Shown: positions 7,589-15,327 of the stretch, one piece after another | How the letters are laid out: each line of letters opens with the position of its first letter | How positions within the stretch are numbered: position 1 is the first letter of the stretch | Assembly (NCBI GenBank): GCA_027490095.1 | Contig: JAIXYT010000031.1 | Coordinates: 1 to 64,000, forward strand | DNA length: 64,000 nucleotides | Reading direction: 5' to 3' | Origin: Sphingomonadales bacterium | GTDB taxonomy: Bacteria > Pseudomonadota > Alphaproteobacteria > Sphingomonadales > Sphingomonadaceae | The notes under the pieces: model-generated | What the model was told of the DNA's origin: nothing | Seen by the model: only the letters and a program-made list of their open reading frames with translations | Databases searched by the model: none | Translations under genes and position numbers: made by a program

Positions 7589-8305
7589 TCAGCGCTCGGC
7601 GTTGGCAAGTGCTGTGAGGCGGGCGGGATCGCGGAGTTCGATCTGGCCGTAGCCGATTGCGATGAGACCTTCGCGCTCGAAGGAGCGGAGGTGGACTCCG
7701 GCAGTGTTGCGGCTGAGGCCGGTGGCGCGGGCGAGTTCGTCCTGCGTGCATTCGAAGCGGCGGGGGACGAGGACGGGATAGCGGCGGTGGCGGTTGCCGC
7801 CGAGGCGGAGCAGGGTTGCCGCGATGCGGTTGCGGCTGTTTTCGATCAGCAGGTCGGCGTGGGCTCCGGTGGACATCAGAAAGAGGTCGGAGACGCCGAG
7901 CGCGATGTCGGCCCAGTCGGCCGGGTGCTGGGCGAGGCGGGCCTCGAGGGCGCGCATCGGCAGGATGCCGATGATGCTTTCGGTGCGGGTGGTGACGGTG
8001 CCGGTGCGGGGGATGCCGAGGAGGGGGGCATGGCCCCACCAGGCGCCGGGGTGGCCGAAATAGCCGGTGACCAGCGCGCCGCCGAGGCAGGCGTAGAAGG
8101 TGATCTGGCCCTGGGCGAGGCAGAAGAAGCCGCCCTCCCGGTCTCCGGCGAAGCTGACGCAGGTGCCGGCCGGCACGAGGCGCCATTGCAGGGTTTCGAG
8201 GACCCAGCGGCGGAAGGCGGGCTGGCAGGCGGGGAGCCATCCGGCGCGGTCGATCACATCGGGGGCGGCGAGGGCTTCGGACCGATCGAACAGCTCGATA
8301 TGCAC
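7589..8305 (-). CDS. Crp/Fnr-family transcriptional regulator
   Basis: A 238-residue protein with an N-terminal cyclic-nucleotide-binding-like beta-roll (about 20-135; it includes GGFFCLAQGQITFY and the GHPGAWWG turn) and a C-terminal winged helix whose recognition helix lies in QDELARATGLSRNTAGVHLRS. The Fe-S cysteine set of FNR is not evident, so the effector is unknown. The start is GTG at 8305 (VHIELFDR), preceded by GGGGGAA; an in-frame ATG at 8419 would overlap the divergent promoter. It is divergent from the DUF1254 gene (8431), and two dyads with Crp and Fnr geometry lie between them, so autoregulation and control of the neighbour are plausible. Confidence 0.88.
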   Translation of the reverse strand: MHIELFDRSEALAAPDVIDRAGWLPACQPAFRRWVLETLQWRLVPAGTCVSFAGDREGGFFCLAQGQITFYACLGGALVTGYFGHPGAWWGHAPLLGIPRTGTVTTRTESIIGILPMRALEARLAQHPADWADIALGVSDLFLMSTGAHADLLIENSRNRIAATLLRLGGNRHRRYPVLVPRRFECTQDELARATGLSRNTAGVHLRSFEREGLIAIGYGQIELRDPARLTALANAER

Positions 8306-8344
8306 GCACTTCCCCCGGATCCGGCATGGTCTTTGCGCGCACAA

Positions 8345-8369
8345 TGGCAGAAACTTGCCATTGGGCAAG
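8345..8369. promoter_or_regulatory. Overlapping dyads, candidate operator of the Crp/Fnr regulator
   Basis: TGGCA-N6-TGCCA (8345-8360) has the 5-6-5 spacing of a Crp site. The overlapping CTTGCC-N4-GGCAAG (8354-8369) has the 5-4-5 core spacing of an Fnr site. Both lie in the space between the divergent Crp/Fnr-family gene and the DUF1254 gene. Assignment to this regulator is inference from position and symmetry. Confidence 0.4.
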
Positions 8370-8430
8370 CGGCTGCGCACTACGATGCCGGGGTGCGGTC
8401 CGCGCACGCGTTCGGGCAAGGGGATGAGGG

Positions 8431-9435
8431 ATGCGGATTTCGGGGATGGTGGTGGCGGGGCTGGCGGCGGCGGTGCTGTCGGCGCCTCTGGCGGCGGCGG
8501 TTCCGGTGACGGTGGACAATTTCAAGCGGGCCGAGACCGAGGCCTATCTGGGGATCTATGGCAAGCGCTTCGGCGTCGGCACCGTGGCGCATGACCGGGC
8601 GGCACCGCCGGACACGGGCCAGCCGGTGATCCGGATGAACCGGGACACGCTGTACAGCTATGTGATCCTGGACCTGGATTCGCCTGCGACGATCGTGAAG
8701 CCGGACACGGGCAAGCGGTTTCAATCGATGATCGTGATCAACCAGGACCATTATGTGAAGACGGTGTCCTATGAGCCGGGGCGGACCGAGCTGACGAAGG
8801 ACATGGTGGGCACGCGCTATGCGCTGGTGCTGTTCCGCACCTTCCTCAATCCGGACGACCCGAAGGATGTGAAGGCGGCGCACGCGGCGCAGGACGGGAT
8901 CCAGCTGATCCAGGCGGACAAGGGCAAGCTGGAGCTGACCGACTTCGACCAGAAGCAACGGGAGAAGATGCACGACCTGTTGAACCAGCTTGCGGCGTTT
9001 GCGCCGGACACGACGAAGGCGTTCGGGGACGCAGGCGAGGTGGACCCGGTGCAGCACCTGGTGATGACCTCGGCCGGATGGGGCGGGAACCCGCGCAAGG
9101 ATGCCATCTATCTGAACGAGGTGGCGGCGGCGAACGACGGGGTGACGCCGCATGTGCTGACGGTGGGCCGAGTGCCGGTTGACGGCTTCTGGAGCATAAC
9201 GGTCTACAACGAGAAGGGCTATTTCGAGGCGCCGGGCAGTGCGGCCTCGATCAACAACATCACGGCGAAGCCCAACAGGGACGGGACGGTGACGGTGCGG
9301 TTCGGGGGCGACCCCAAGGCGCCGAACTATCTCAGGATCATGCCGGGGTGGAACTATATCGTGCGGCTGTACAAGCCGGGCCAGCCGATCCTGGACGGGA
9401 GCTTCGTGTTTCCGAAGGCGATGCCGGTGAAATAG
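8431..9435 (+). CDS. DUF1254/DUF1214-family exported protein
   Basis: A 334-residue protein with a clear signal peptide (MRISGMVVAGLAAAVLSAP, cut near AAA), then a domain starting VDNFKRAETEAYLGIY with the RMNRDTLYSYVILDL segment typical of DUF1254, and a C-terminal part with GFWSITVYNEKGYF typical of DUF1214. These families are periplasmic or secreted proteins whose biochemical activity is not established. It is longer than the single domains because both are present. It is divergent from a Crp/Fnr regulator across a dyad-rich intergenic region, so it is probably the regulated target. Confidence 0.85.
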   Translation: MRISGMVVAGLAAAVLSAPLAAAVPVTVDNFKRAETEAYLGIYGKRFGVGTVAHDRAAPPDTGQPVIRMNRDTLYSYVILDLDSPATIVKPDTGKRFQSMIVINQDHYVKTVSYEPGRTELTKDMVGTRYALVLFRTFLNPDDPKDVKAAHAAQDGIQLIQADKGKLELTDFDQKQREKMHDLLNQLAAFAPDTTKAFGDAGEVDPVQHLVMTSAGWGGNPRKDAIYLNEVAAANDGVTPHVLTVGRVPVDGFWSITVYNEKGYFEAPGSAASINNITAKPNRDGTVTVRFGGDPKAPNYLRIMPGWNYIVRLYKPGQPILDGSFVFPKAMPVK

Positions 9436-9461
9436 CCGCTTGCCGCTGGTGCGGTGTTGCG

Positions 9462-9485
9462 CCTATGTAGCGAATGCTACATAGG
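9462..9485. promoter_or_regulatory. 10-bp-arm palindrome before a small membrane-protein gene
   Basis: CCTATGTAGC-GAAT-GCTACATAGG is a perfect dyad ending 10 bases before the start codon at 9496. It can be an operator or a hairpin in the leader that would cover the ribosome site (GGAGAGG overlaps its right arm). No regulator gene is adjacent. Confidence 0.5.
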
Positions 9486-9495
9486 AGAGGCGCAG

Positions 9496-9891
9496 ATGGA
9501 CGGACGGCTCGGGTTGACGGGTGGGCAGATGGTTTCCTGCCTGGTGCAGGGCGCGGTGCTGTGGCTGGTGTTTGCGCTGCTGCTGCGCTGGCTGGGGCCG
9601 ATGGGGATCTATGAGGGAGGCCTGAAGGTCGCCATCTATCTGCTGGCCATTCCGCTGACGGTGCCGGTGGTGTTCCAGCTGGAGAAGCTGGCGAAGCTGC
9701 GGCGGGACCAGGTGTTCACGGGGATGGCGGTGGGGACGATGGCGGCCATCCTGCTGGACGGGCTGGCGCTGGGGTTCTTCCCGCGGCTTTATGGCGAGAC
9801 GGTGGAGATGTGGGCCGGCGCGGGTGCGCTGATCCTGTGGGGCGGCGGCGTGGGGCTTGCGCTGGGCTGGTGGCGGACGACGCGGGGCTAG
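9496..9891 (+). CDS. Small 4-TM membrane protein (resembles DUF5367)
   Basis: A 131-residue protein with four hydrophobic segments (about 12-32, 40-61, 70-93 and 105-124) and few charged residues: an inner-membrane protein. The pattern resembles DUF5367 proteins, for which no function is established; this similarity is from memory and tentative. ATG at 9496 follows GGAGAGGCGC; the open frame upstream runs through the palindrome. The stop codon TAG overlaps that of the convergent gene in a shared CTAG (9888-9891). Confidence 0.72.
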   Translation: MDGRLGLTGGQMVSCLVQGAVLWLVFALLLRWLGPMGIYEGGLKVAIYLLAIPLTVPVVFQLEKLAKLRRDQVFTGMAVGTMAAILLDGLALGFFPRLYGETVEMWAGAGALILWGGGVGLALGWWRTTRG

Positions 9892-10466
9892 GCCTGCCGA
9901 TCGGTTGAGGGGATGCTTCCCGGCGTGGGGTCGTGCGATTCCTCGTATTTGAAGATGTTGAGCTCGACCATGAAGAAGCAGAGGATCCAGAGCATGGCGT
10001 CGTAGAAATCGAGCCAGTCGCCGGTGACGCCCCAGTAGATGGCGACCGCGACGAGGCCGAGGTAGAGGCCGATCTTGATCGCGTTGCGGATCCGCCATTC
10101 GCTGCTGCCGAAGTCGCCGGGGATGAAGACGTCGTAGATGATGGTGGCGCAGACCAGCAGCCAGAGGACGGCGTTGGTGAAATCGGCCCATTCGCCCGAC
10201 TGGAAATAGACGCGGGTGGCGTTGATCGCGAGGCCGTAGCCGATGAGCTGGAGCGCCCAGATGGCGACCTTTTCCCAGCCGTTCAGATAGTCCTGGTCGA
10301 GCGCACGGGTTTCCCATTCGAAGACGATGAGGAGCAGGACCCAGCCGAAGCTGTCGATCGCCTCGTTCAGGGTGCCGTGCTGCATGTAGAGCCAGATGTT
10401 GAAGGCGAGCAGCGCGTAGAGGGTGTATTTGACGGCGCTGAACAGCTTTGGCGACACGCGCGGCAT
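9888..10466 (-). CDS. Unrecognised six-TM membrane protein
   Basis: A 192-residue integral membrane protein with about six hydrophobic segments: KYTLYALLAFNIWLYM, FGWVLLLIVFEW, VAIWALQLIGYGLAI, AVLWLLVCATIIYDVF, IGLYLGLVAVAIYWGV and WILCFFMVELNIF. Acidic/aromatic motifs such as VFEWETRAL and DWLDFYDAMLW lie at membrane edges. I know no function for it. ATG at 10466 has GGGGGAA upstream; a longer frame to 10538 would cross the divergent RidA-like gene's start. Its stop overlaps the convergent gene by CTAG. Confidence 0.75.
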   Translation of the reverse strand: MPRVSPKLFSAVKYTLYALLAFNIWLYMQHGTLNEAIDSFGWVLLLIVFEWETRALDQDYLNGWEKVAIWALQLIGYGLAINATRVYFQSGEWADFTNAVLWLLVCATIIYDVFIPGDFGSSEWRIRNAIKIGLYLGLVAVAIYWGVTGDWLDFYDAMLWILCFFMVELNIFKYEESHDPTPGSIPSTDRQA

Positions 10467-10536
10467 CTTGGCTTCCCCCCGGAGCGACCGCATGACAAGA
10501 GCCGATAGCGGCGCAGGTGGCAAGGTGGAGGATCGC

Positions 10537-11067
10537 ATGAAGGGACTGGTGCTGGGTGGGCTGCTGATGGTGGCGACGGGGGCCGTGGCCCAGACGCCGC
10601 CCCGGCCGGCGACGGCCGAAACGCCTGAAGCGCGGTTGGCGGCTGCCGGACATGTGCTGCCCGAGCCGGTGAAGCCGGTTGCGACCTATGTGACCTCTGC
10701 TGAGGCGGGCAACCTGCTGTTCCTTTCCGGGCATGGGCAGTGCGGCACCCAGGCAAAGGGGCAGCTGGGGGCGGACATGGATGTGGCCGCCGGACGGGCC
10801 TCGGCCGAGAAGGTGGGGCTGTGCATGCTGGCGACCATCAAGGCGCATGTGGGGGAGCTGAGCCGTGTAAGGCGGTTCGTGCGCATCCTGGGGTTCGTGA
10901 ATTCGACGCCGGGCTTCACCCAGCATCCGCAGGTGATGAACGGCTTTTCCGACCTGATGGTGGTGGCCTTCGGCGAGGGCGGGAAGGCGCCGCGCAGTGC
11001 GGTCGGGGCGCCGAGCCTGCCGATGGGGATTCCGGTGGAGGTGGAGGCGGTGGTGGAGCTGCGCTGA
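10537..11067 (+). CDS. Exported RidA/YjgF-family protein
   Basis: A 176-residue protein. Residues 1-19 (MKGLVLGGLLMVATGAVAQ) form a signal peptide, so this member should act in the periplasm, unlike the cytosolic RidA that deaminates enamine/imine intermediates. The RidA core follows: YVTSAEAGNLLFLSGHGQ, the helix with ASAEKVGLCMLATIKAHVG, and the C-terminal APRSAVGAPSLPMGIPVEVEAVVEL, where Arg (RSAVG) matches the carboxylate-binding catalytic arginine and VEVEAV the final strand. ATG at 10537 follows GGAGG. Its natural substrate is unknown. Confidence 0.88.
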   Translation: MKGLVLGGLLMVATGAVAQTPPRPATAETPEARLAAAGHVLPEPVKPVATYVTSAEAGNLLFLSGHGQCGTQAKGQLGADMDVAAGRASAEKVGLCMLATIKAHVGELSRVRRFVRILGFVNSTPGFTQHPQVMNGFSDLMVVAFGEGGKAPRSAVGAPSLPMGIPVEVEAVVELR

Positions 11068-11071
11068 ATTG

Positions 11072-11575
11072 CTAGCGGGAGACGCCGAGGCAGTCGAGCA
11101 CCACCCGCCCCTCGATCTCGGTGAGGATGGCGAGTGCTTCGGTGCGCCGCCGATCAGGCGCCACGTCGAGCTGGGCCTCGATCCAGACGAGGAAGCCTTC
11201 GACCACTTCGGCGCCGACGGTGCGGCAGAGCGTGTCGCCGCGGGCGGCGCGGCTTGCGATTTCGAGGAAGAGGCCGAGGTAGGGGCGGAACTGCGGGTCG
11301 AGCGTGAGCCCGACGAGGAGGGGCAGCAGGCGATCGGGGGGCAAGCGGACGTCGCCCGTGCTGGCCGCGAGCATCCCCGCCATGCGCTGGGCGACATGGT
11401 TCAGCGTGGCGGCGATCAGCGCGTCCTTGGTGGGGAAATAGTAGAGCAGCATCCTGTCGGACGTGCCGGCCGCGCGGGCGAGCGGGCGCAGGCTGGAGCC
11501 GGCGAGGCCGGCGGCGAGCACATGATCGGCCATGGCATCGAGAAGCTGGGTGCGGCGATCGTCGGCGGGAGCCAT
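11072..11575 (-). CDS. TetR/AcrR-family transcriptional regulator
   Basis: A 167-residue repressor-type protein. The helix-turn-helix lies in residues 8-55 (RRTQLLDAMADHVLAAG... LRPLARAAGTSDRMLLYYFPTKDALI), with the family's LxYYFxxKxxL end. The C-terminal part is a short all-helical ligand domain of unknown specificity. It is smaller than the usual ~200 residues but has no sign of truncation. Start ATG at 11575. It is divergent from the metallo-beta-lactamase-fold gene starting at 11667, a likely target. Confidence 0.9.
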   Translation of the reverse strand: MAPADDRRTQLLDAMADHVLAAGLAGSSLRPLARAAGTSDRMLLYYFPTKDALIAATLNHVAQRMAGMLAASTGDVRLPPDRLLPLLVGLTLDPQFRPYLGLFLEIASRAARGDTLCRTVGAEVVEGFLVWIEAQLDVAPDRRRTEALAILTEIEGRVVLDCLGVSR

Positions 11576-11666
11576 GGTGGGCCTTCTGGCATGGATGCGG
11601 GCTGCGCGCAAAAAAGGCCATTGAGGACGCTGGCACCGTTCCCGGCGCTGGGCTAGCGCGGTGGGC

Positions 11667-12746
11667 ATGGGATGGTTGCGAACCGGCGTGGTTGGCCTTG
11701 GGCTTGTGGCGGGCGGGCTGCTGCTGGCCGGCATGGCGCTGGACCCGGGGCCGGTGGACCGGCCGGTATCCGACCATTTCGACGGCGAGCGCTTCAGCCT
11801 TCCGGGTGGCGCACAGATCGGGGAAAAGGATTTCGCCCAGCTGATCCGCTGGCAGACGACGCGGCAGCCGGCGCCCTGGCCCGAGGCCGTGCCGGTGACG
11901 CCGGCCGTGCCCGCGGCGCGGGTGGCGGGTGCGGACATCGTTGCCACCATGGTGGGCCATGCGACGGTGCTGGTGCAGACGGAAGGGCTGAACATCCTGA
12001 CCGACCCGGTGTGGAGCGCGCGGGTGAGCCCGGTGGGCTTTGCGGGGCCGAAGCGGGTGACGGCGCCGGGGATCGAATTCGGGTCGCTGCCGAAAATCGA
12101 CCTGGTGCTGGTGAGCCATGGGCATTGGGACCATCTGGACGTTGAGACGCTGAAGCGGCTGTGGGACCGCGACCGGCCGCTGATCCTGGTGCCGCTGGGG
12201 CATGGGCGGATGCTGGCGGACGCCGGGATCACGGCCAAGGAACTGGACTGGGACGAACGGGTGGCGGTGGGCGCGCTGACCGTGGTGGCGGAGCCAGTGT
12301 ACCACTGGACCTCGCGCTGGTTCCTGGACCGGAACCGGGCCTTGTGGGCGGGGTGGACGCTGATCGCGCCGGCCGGGAACATCTATTTCGCGGGCGACAC
12401 CGGCTATGGCGACGGGGCGCTGTTCCGGGCCGTCCGGCGGCATGGACCGGTGCGGCTCGCGCTGTTGCCGGTGGGGGCCTATGAACCGCGCTGGTTCATG
12501 GCCGAGCAGCACATGGACCCGGCCGAGGCGGTGAAGACGCTGGCCGATGTGGGCGCGGCGCAGGGGCTGGGGCTGCACTGGGGGACGTTCCAGCTGACCG
12601 ACGAGGCGTGGGATGCACCGCGCAAGGACCTTGCCGCGGCGCTGGGGACGGCGGGGATTGCCGCGGACCGCTTCCCTGCCCTGCTGGCGGGCGAGACGCT
12701 GCGGGTGCCGTCGCCTGCCGAACCGGTGCGGATGGCCGCCGAGTAG
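11667..12746 (+). CDS. Metallo-beta-lactamase-fold hydrolase, NAPE-PLD/UlaG-like, membrane-anchored
   Basis: A 359-residue protein. A hydrophobic N-terminus (WLRTGVVGLGLVAGGLLLAG) is a membrane anchor or signal. The metal-binding signature HGHWDHLD lies near residue 150, with further ligand candidates in FAGDTGYGD and GLHWGTF. The arrangement VGHATVLVQTEGLNILTDPVW is typical of NAPE-PLD-like and UlaG-like enzymes, which cut phosphodiester or lactone bonds; the substrate here is unknown. A GTG two codons upstream (11661) is an alternative start. It is divergent from the TetR gene. Confidence 0.87.
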   Translation: MGWLRTGVVGLGLVAGGLLLAGMALDPGPVDRPVSDHFDGERFSLPGGAQIGEKDFAQLIRWQTTRQPAPWPEAVPVTPAVPAARVAGADIVATMVGHATVLVQTEGLNILTDPVWSARVSPVGFAGPKRVTAPGIEFGSLPKIDLVLVSHGHWDHLDVETLKRLWDRDRPLILVPLGHGRMLADAGITAKELDWDERVAVGALTVVAEPVYHWTSRWFLDRNRALWAGWTLIAPAGNIYFAGDTGYGDGALFRAVRRHGPVRLALLPVGAYEPRWFMAEQHMDPAEAVKTLADVGAAQGLGLHWGTFQLTDEAWDAPRKDLAAALGTAGIAADRFPALLAGETLRVPSPAEPVRMAAE

Positions 12747-12752
12747 ACCCGG

Positions 12753-14039
12753 TCAGCGGCCTTTCGACAGGTGGGCGGCGATTGCGTCGTAGGCCGGGAG
12801 CGTGGTGGGGTTGATGCTGCGGTTGCTGGCCACCGGGTGGCTTGCGAAGCGGGCGATGACCATTTCCGCCTTGGGGTCGACATAGATGGCCTGGCCGTGG
12901 ATGCCGACGGCGTAGGTCTGCCCGCCGGCGCGGTGCCACCATTGGCTGCGGTAGCTTGCGCCTTCGAGGCCGCGATACCTGGTGGCGTCGAAGGCGGAGG
13001 CGTCGCCCGGGGTGAGGATGGACTTCACGACCGCGGGGGGCAGGATCTGCTTGCCGTTCCAGCGGCCGCCCTGGCGCACCATCTCGCCGAAGCGGGCGTA
13101 ATCGCGCAGGGCGGCGTTCATGCCGCCGCCGCCGAAGCCGGTGCCGAGCCGGTCGACGGCGAGGGTTGCCTCCTGCTCCATGCCCATGGGCTTCCAGAAG
13201 CGGGTGGCGATCTGCTGGTTGAGGGGGGCGGCGCCGACGCGCTCGACGATCCATTGGAGGGCGGTGGTGTTGGGGGTGCGGTAGACGAAGGGGCCGCCGT
13301 GGGGGCCGGAGGCCTTGAGGGTGGCGGCGAAGGCGAAGTTGCCGTCGGGGCCGGTGAAGTCCTTCGGGCGGGGGGCCATGTTGCCGGCGATCGCCATTCG
13401 GGCGACGTCTGACAGGCCGGACGCGGCATAATCCTCGGAGAAGTCGATTGCGGTTCGCATGTCGAGGACCTGGCGGACGGTTGCAGTGCCGAAGCCGGAG
13501 CCTGCGAGCTCGGGGACGTAGCGCGACGCCGGCTGGTCGGGATCGAGCTTTCCTTCGTGGATGAGGAGTTCGGCGAGCGTGCCCACGAAGCTTTTGGTGA
13601 CGGAGAAGGCGATGTGGCGGCCATCGGGGCCGAAGGCGCCGGCATAGCGTTCGTAGACGATGCGGCCCTTGTGGAGGACGATGATGCCATCGGTGAAGTT
13701 GAGATCGAAGGCCTGGCCCCAGGTGGATTTTGCGCCGTCGAGAGTGGTGAAGGGGACGGAATCGAGATCGGTGCGCAGTGCGGTGGGGAGCGGGCTGACG
13801 GGGCCGCTGCGCGGGATCACCTGGGTGGGGACGAGGGCCTGCAGGTTGGAGAAGGCCCAGCGGGTCTTGGGGAAGGTGGAGGAGGAGCCGTCGTCCGCGC
13901 GGACCTGCTTTTCGCGCGGGACTGGGCTGCCCAGCATCAGGCCGAGCGTCACCGGATCGGTTTCGGCGGCCGTGGGCGTTTGCGCTTCGAGCGGCAGGGC
14001 GGTGGCGCCGACCAGGAGTGCGGCGACGAGCTTCAGCAT
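12753..14039 (-). CDS. Serine hydrolase, beta-lactamase class C / 6-aminohexanoate-dimer hydrolase-like
   Basis: A 428-residue exported protein with signal peptide MLKLVAALLVGATALPLEAQ. The SxxK nucleophile motif is SVTK (Ser146, Lys149); the second catalytic block is likely VYRTPNT, and a GIHGQ-like segment replaces the KTG box near the C-terminus. HIAFSVTKSFVGTLAELLIHEGKLD is typical of the class C / EstB / NylB group. It probably acts as a periplasmic esterase or amidase rather than a resistance enzyme. Its 3' end is 7 bases from the convergent MBL-fold gene. Confidence 0.88.
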   Translation of the reverse strand: MLKLVAALLVGATALPLEAQTPTAAETDPVTLGLMLGSPVPREKQVRADDGSSSTFPKTRWAFSNLQALVPTQVIPRSGPVSPLPTALRTDLDSVPFTTLDGAKSTWGQAFDLNFTDGIIVLHKGRIVYERYAGAFGPDGRHIAFSVTKSFVGTLAELLIHEGKLDPDQPASRYVPELAGSGFGTATVRQVLDMRTAIDFSEDYAASGLSDVARMAIAGNMAPRPKDFTGPDGNFAFAATLKASGPHGGPFVYRTPNTTALQWIVERVGAAPLNQQIATRFWKPMGMEQEATLAVDRLGTGFGGGGMNAALRDYARFGEMVRQGGRWNGKQILPPAVVKSILTPGDASAFDATRYRGLEGASYRSQWWHRAGGQTYAVGIHGQAIYVDPKAEMVIARFASHPVASNRSINPTTLPAYDAIAAHLSKGR

Positions 14040-14101
14040 GTGATGTCCTCCCCGGGGATTTTCGGGGAGGCTAGCCGACGGCGGGCTGGCGGGCGACCCC
14101 C

Positions 14102-14734
14102 TCAGTCGAACAGGCTGGGCTGGGCGGGTTCGGCCTTCTGGCGGGCGCCCCTCGGAAGCAGGCGGGCGGCGATTTCGCCCTCGAGGAGGGCAATGGCGTC
14201 GGTGTCGGGGATGCCGAGCGCGGTGAATTCGCTGTCGGCGATGGCGTCGGCCAGGCGCTCGAGGATGAGGAGGGTGGCGAAGCGGTCGGGCGCGGGGCGG
14301 GCGCGGAAGGCGGGCAGCGCGGAGGCGAGTGCTGCGGCCTGGCGGCGGCGGGCGCGGGCGCGGGCTTCGGCGACCTTGGGTTCGGTTGCGGTGAGGGTGC
14401 GGAGCGAGCGGCGGAAGACGCGGGCCGTGCGGTGGTGTGCGACGAGGGCAGCGGCGGCGGAAGCTGCGGGATCGGGGGCGTCGCGCAAGGTCGGGAGGGC
14501 CGCGAGCCCGCTGTCATTCCAGTCGGCGTAGACGGCGAGGAAGATGGCGAGCTTGTCGGGGAAGTGGCGGTAGAAGGTCTGCGGGGCGTAGCCGGCGCGG
14601 GCGGCGATGCGGTTGGAGTGGGTGCCCTCGTAGCCGACCTCCTCGAAATCCTGGGCGGCTGCGAGGAGAAGGTTTTCGCGGCCCTGGCCGCGGGGGCGAA
14701 GGGGGCGGGTGGGAGATTCGGGTGGGGCCTGCAT
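14102..14734 (-). CDS. TetR/AcrR-family transcriptional regulator
   Basis: A 210-residue regulator. The DNA-binding domain spans about 15-65 (GRENLLLAAAQDFEEVGYEG... RIAARAGYAPQTFYRHFPDKLAIF). The C-terminal domain is rich in Ala and Arg and ends PSLFD. Start ATG at 14734 (MQAPPESP). It lies in the same direction as the serine hydrolase downstream (62-base gap) and is divergent from the VOC lipoprotein gene; a 6-6-6 dyad at 14743-14760 between the divergent genes is a likely operator. Confidence 0.9.
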   Translation of the reverse strand: MQAPPESPTRPLRPRGQGRENLLLAAAQDFEEVGYEGTHSNRIAARAGYAPQTFYRHFPDKLAIFLAVYADWNDSGLAALPTLRDAPDPAASAAAALVAHHRTARVFRRSLRTLTATEPKVAEARARARRRQAAALASALPAFRARPAPDRFATLLILERLADAIADSEFTALGIPDTDAIALLEGEIAARLLPRGARQKAEPAQPSLFD

Positions 14735-14742
14735 TTCGGATG

Positions 14743-14760
14743 GGTGATTATGATATCACC
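14743..14760. promoter_or_regulatory. Candidate TetR operator with TGATATCA octamer
   Basis: GGTGAT-TATGAT-ATCACC, a perfect dyad nine bases upstream of the TetR start codon and 50 bases before the divergent lipoprotein gene. It contains TGATATCA (14751-14758), the octamer also found twice at 17098-17116. The operator call rests on position and symmetry. Confidence 0.45.
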
Positions 14761-14810
14761 GGCCTTCTGTGCAAGGCGCGGTGGGTGGAGACAGGGCGGG
14801 AGAGTGCGCG

Positions 14811-15293
14811 ATGCGGGGGCTTGCAGTGGCGGTGCTGGCGATGGCGTTCGGCCTTGCCGCGTGTGATGGCGGTCAGGCTGCGGGCAATTCGGTCACGCAG
14901 TCCGCAGCTGCCGAGAGGAAGGACCCGATGCCGAACCCGATTGCCTATGTGGAGATCCCGGTGACGGACATGGACCGGGCGGTCGCCTTCTACACCGTCG
15001 TGTTCGGCACCGATTTCGAGCGGCAGACGATCGACGGCTATGAGATGGCGCTGTTTCCGGCGCATGAGGGCGCAGGCGCGACGGCCGCGCTGGCAAAGGG
15101 CGATGTGTACCGCCCGTCGAAGGAGGGGGCGATCGTCTATTTCCGGGTCGGCGACATCCGGGCGACGGTTGCGCGGGCGGAAGCGGCCGGGGGTTCGGTG
15201 CTCTATCCGGTAAAGGATGTGGGCGAATTCGGCCTGGTGGGCGAGATTGCCGACAGCGAGGGGAACCGGATTGCCCTTAGCCAGCGGCGTTGA
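14811..15293 (+). CDS. VOC (glyoxalase/dioxygenase-fold) lipoprotein
   Basis: A 160-residue protein. The N-terminus has a lipobox (GLAACDGG, Cys22), so the protein is predicted to be a lipid-anchored periplasmic protein, which is unusual for this fold. The VOC domain follows from ~43: IAYVEIPVTDMDRAVAFYTVVFG, YEMALFPAHE, and the C-terminal VKDVGEFGLVGEIADSEGNRIALSQ, resembling the YdcJ/CFP32-type glyoxalase-like group. Metal ligands of true glyoxalase I are not clearly complete. Start ATG at 14811. It is divergent from a TetR regulator. Confidence 0.85.
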   Translation: MRGLAVAVLAMAFGLAACDGGQAAGNSVTQSAAAERKDPMPNPIAYVEIPVTDMDRAVAFYTVVFGTDFERQTIDGYEMALFPAHEGAGATAALAKGDVYRPSKEGAIVYFRVGDIRATVARAEAAGGSVLYPVKDVGEFGLVGEIADSEGNRIALSQRR

Positions 15294-15327
15294 GTGAGAC
15301 GGCGCCAGCCGCGCTGAGCCGGGCGGA

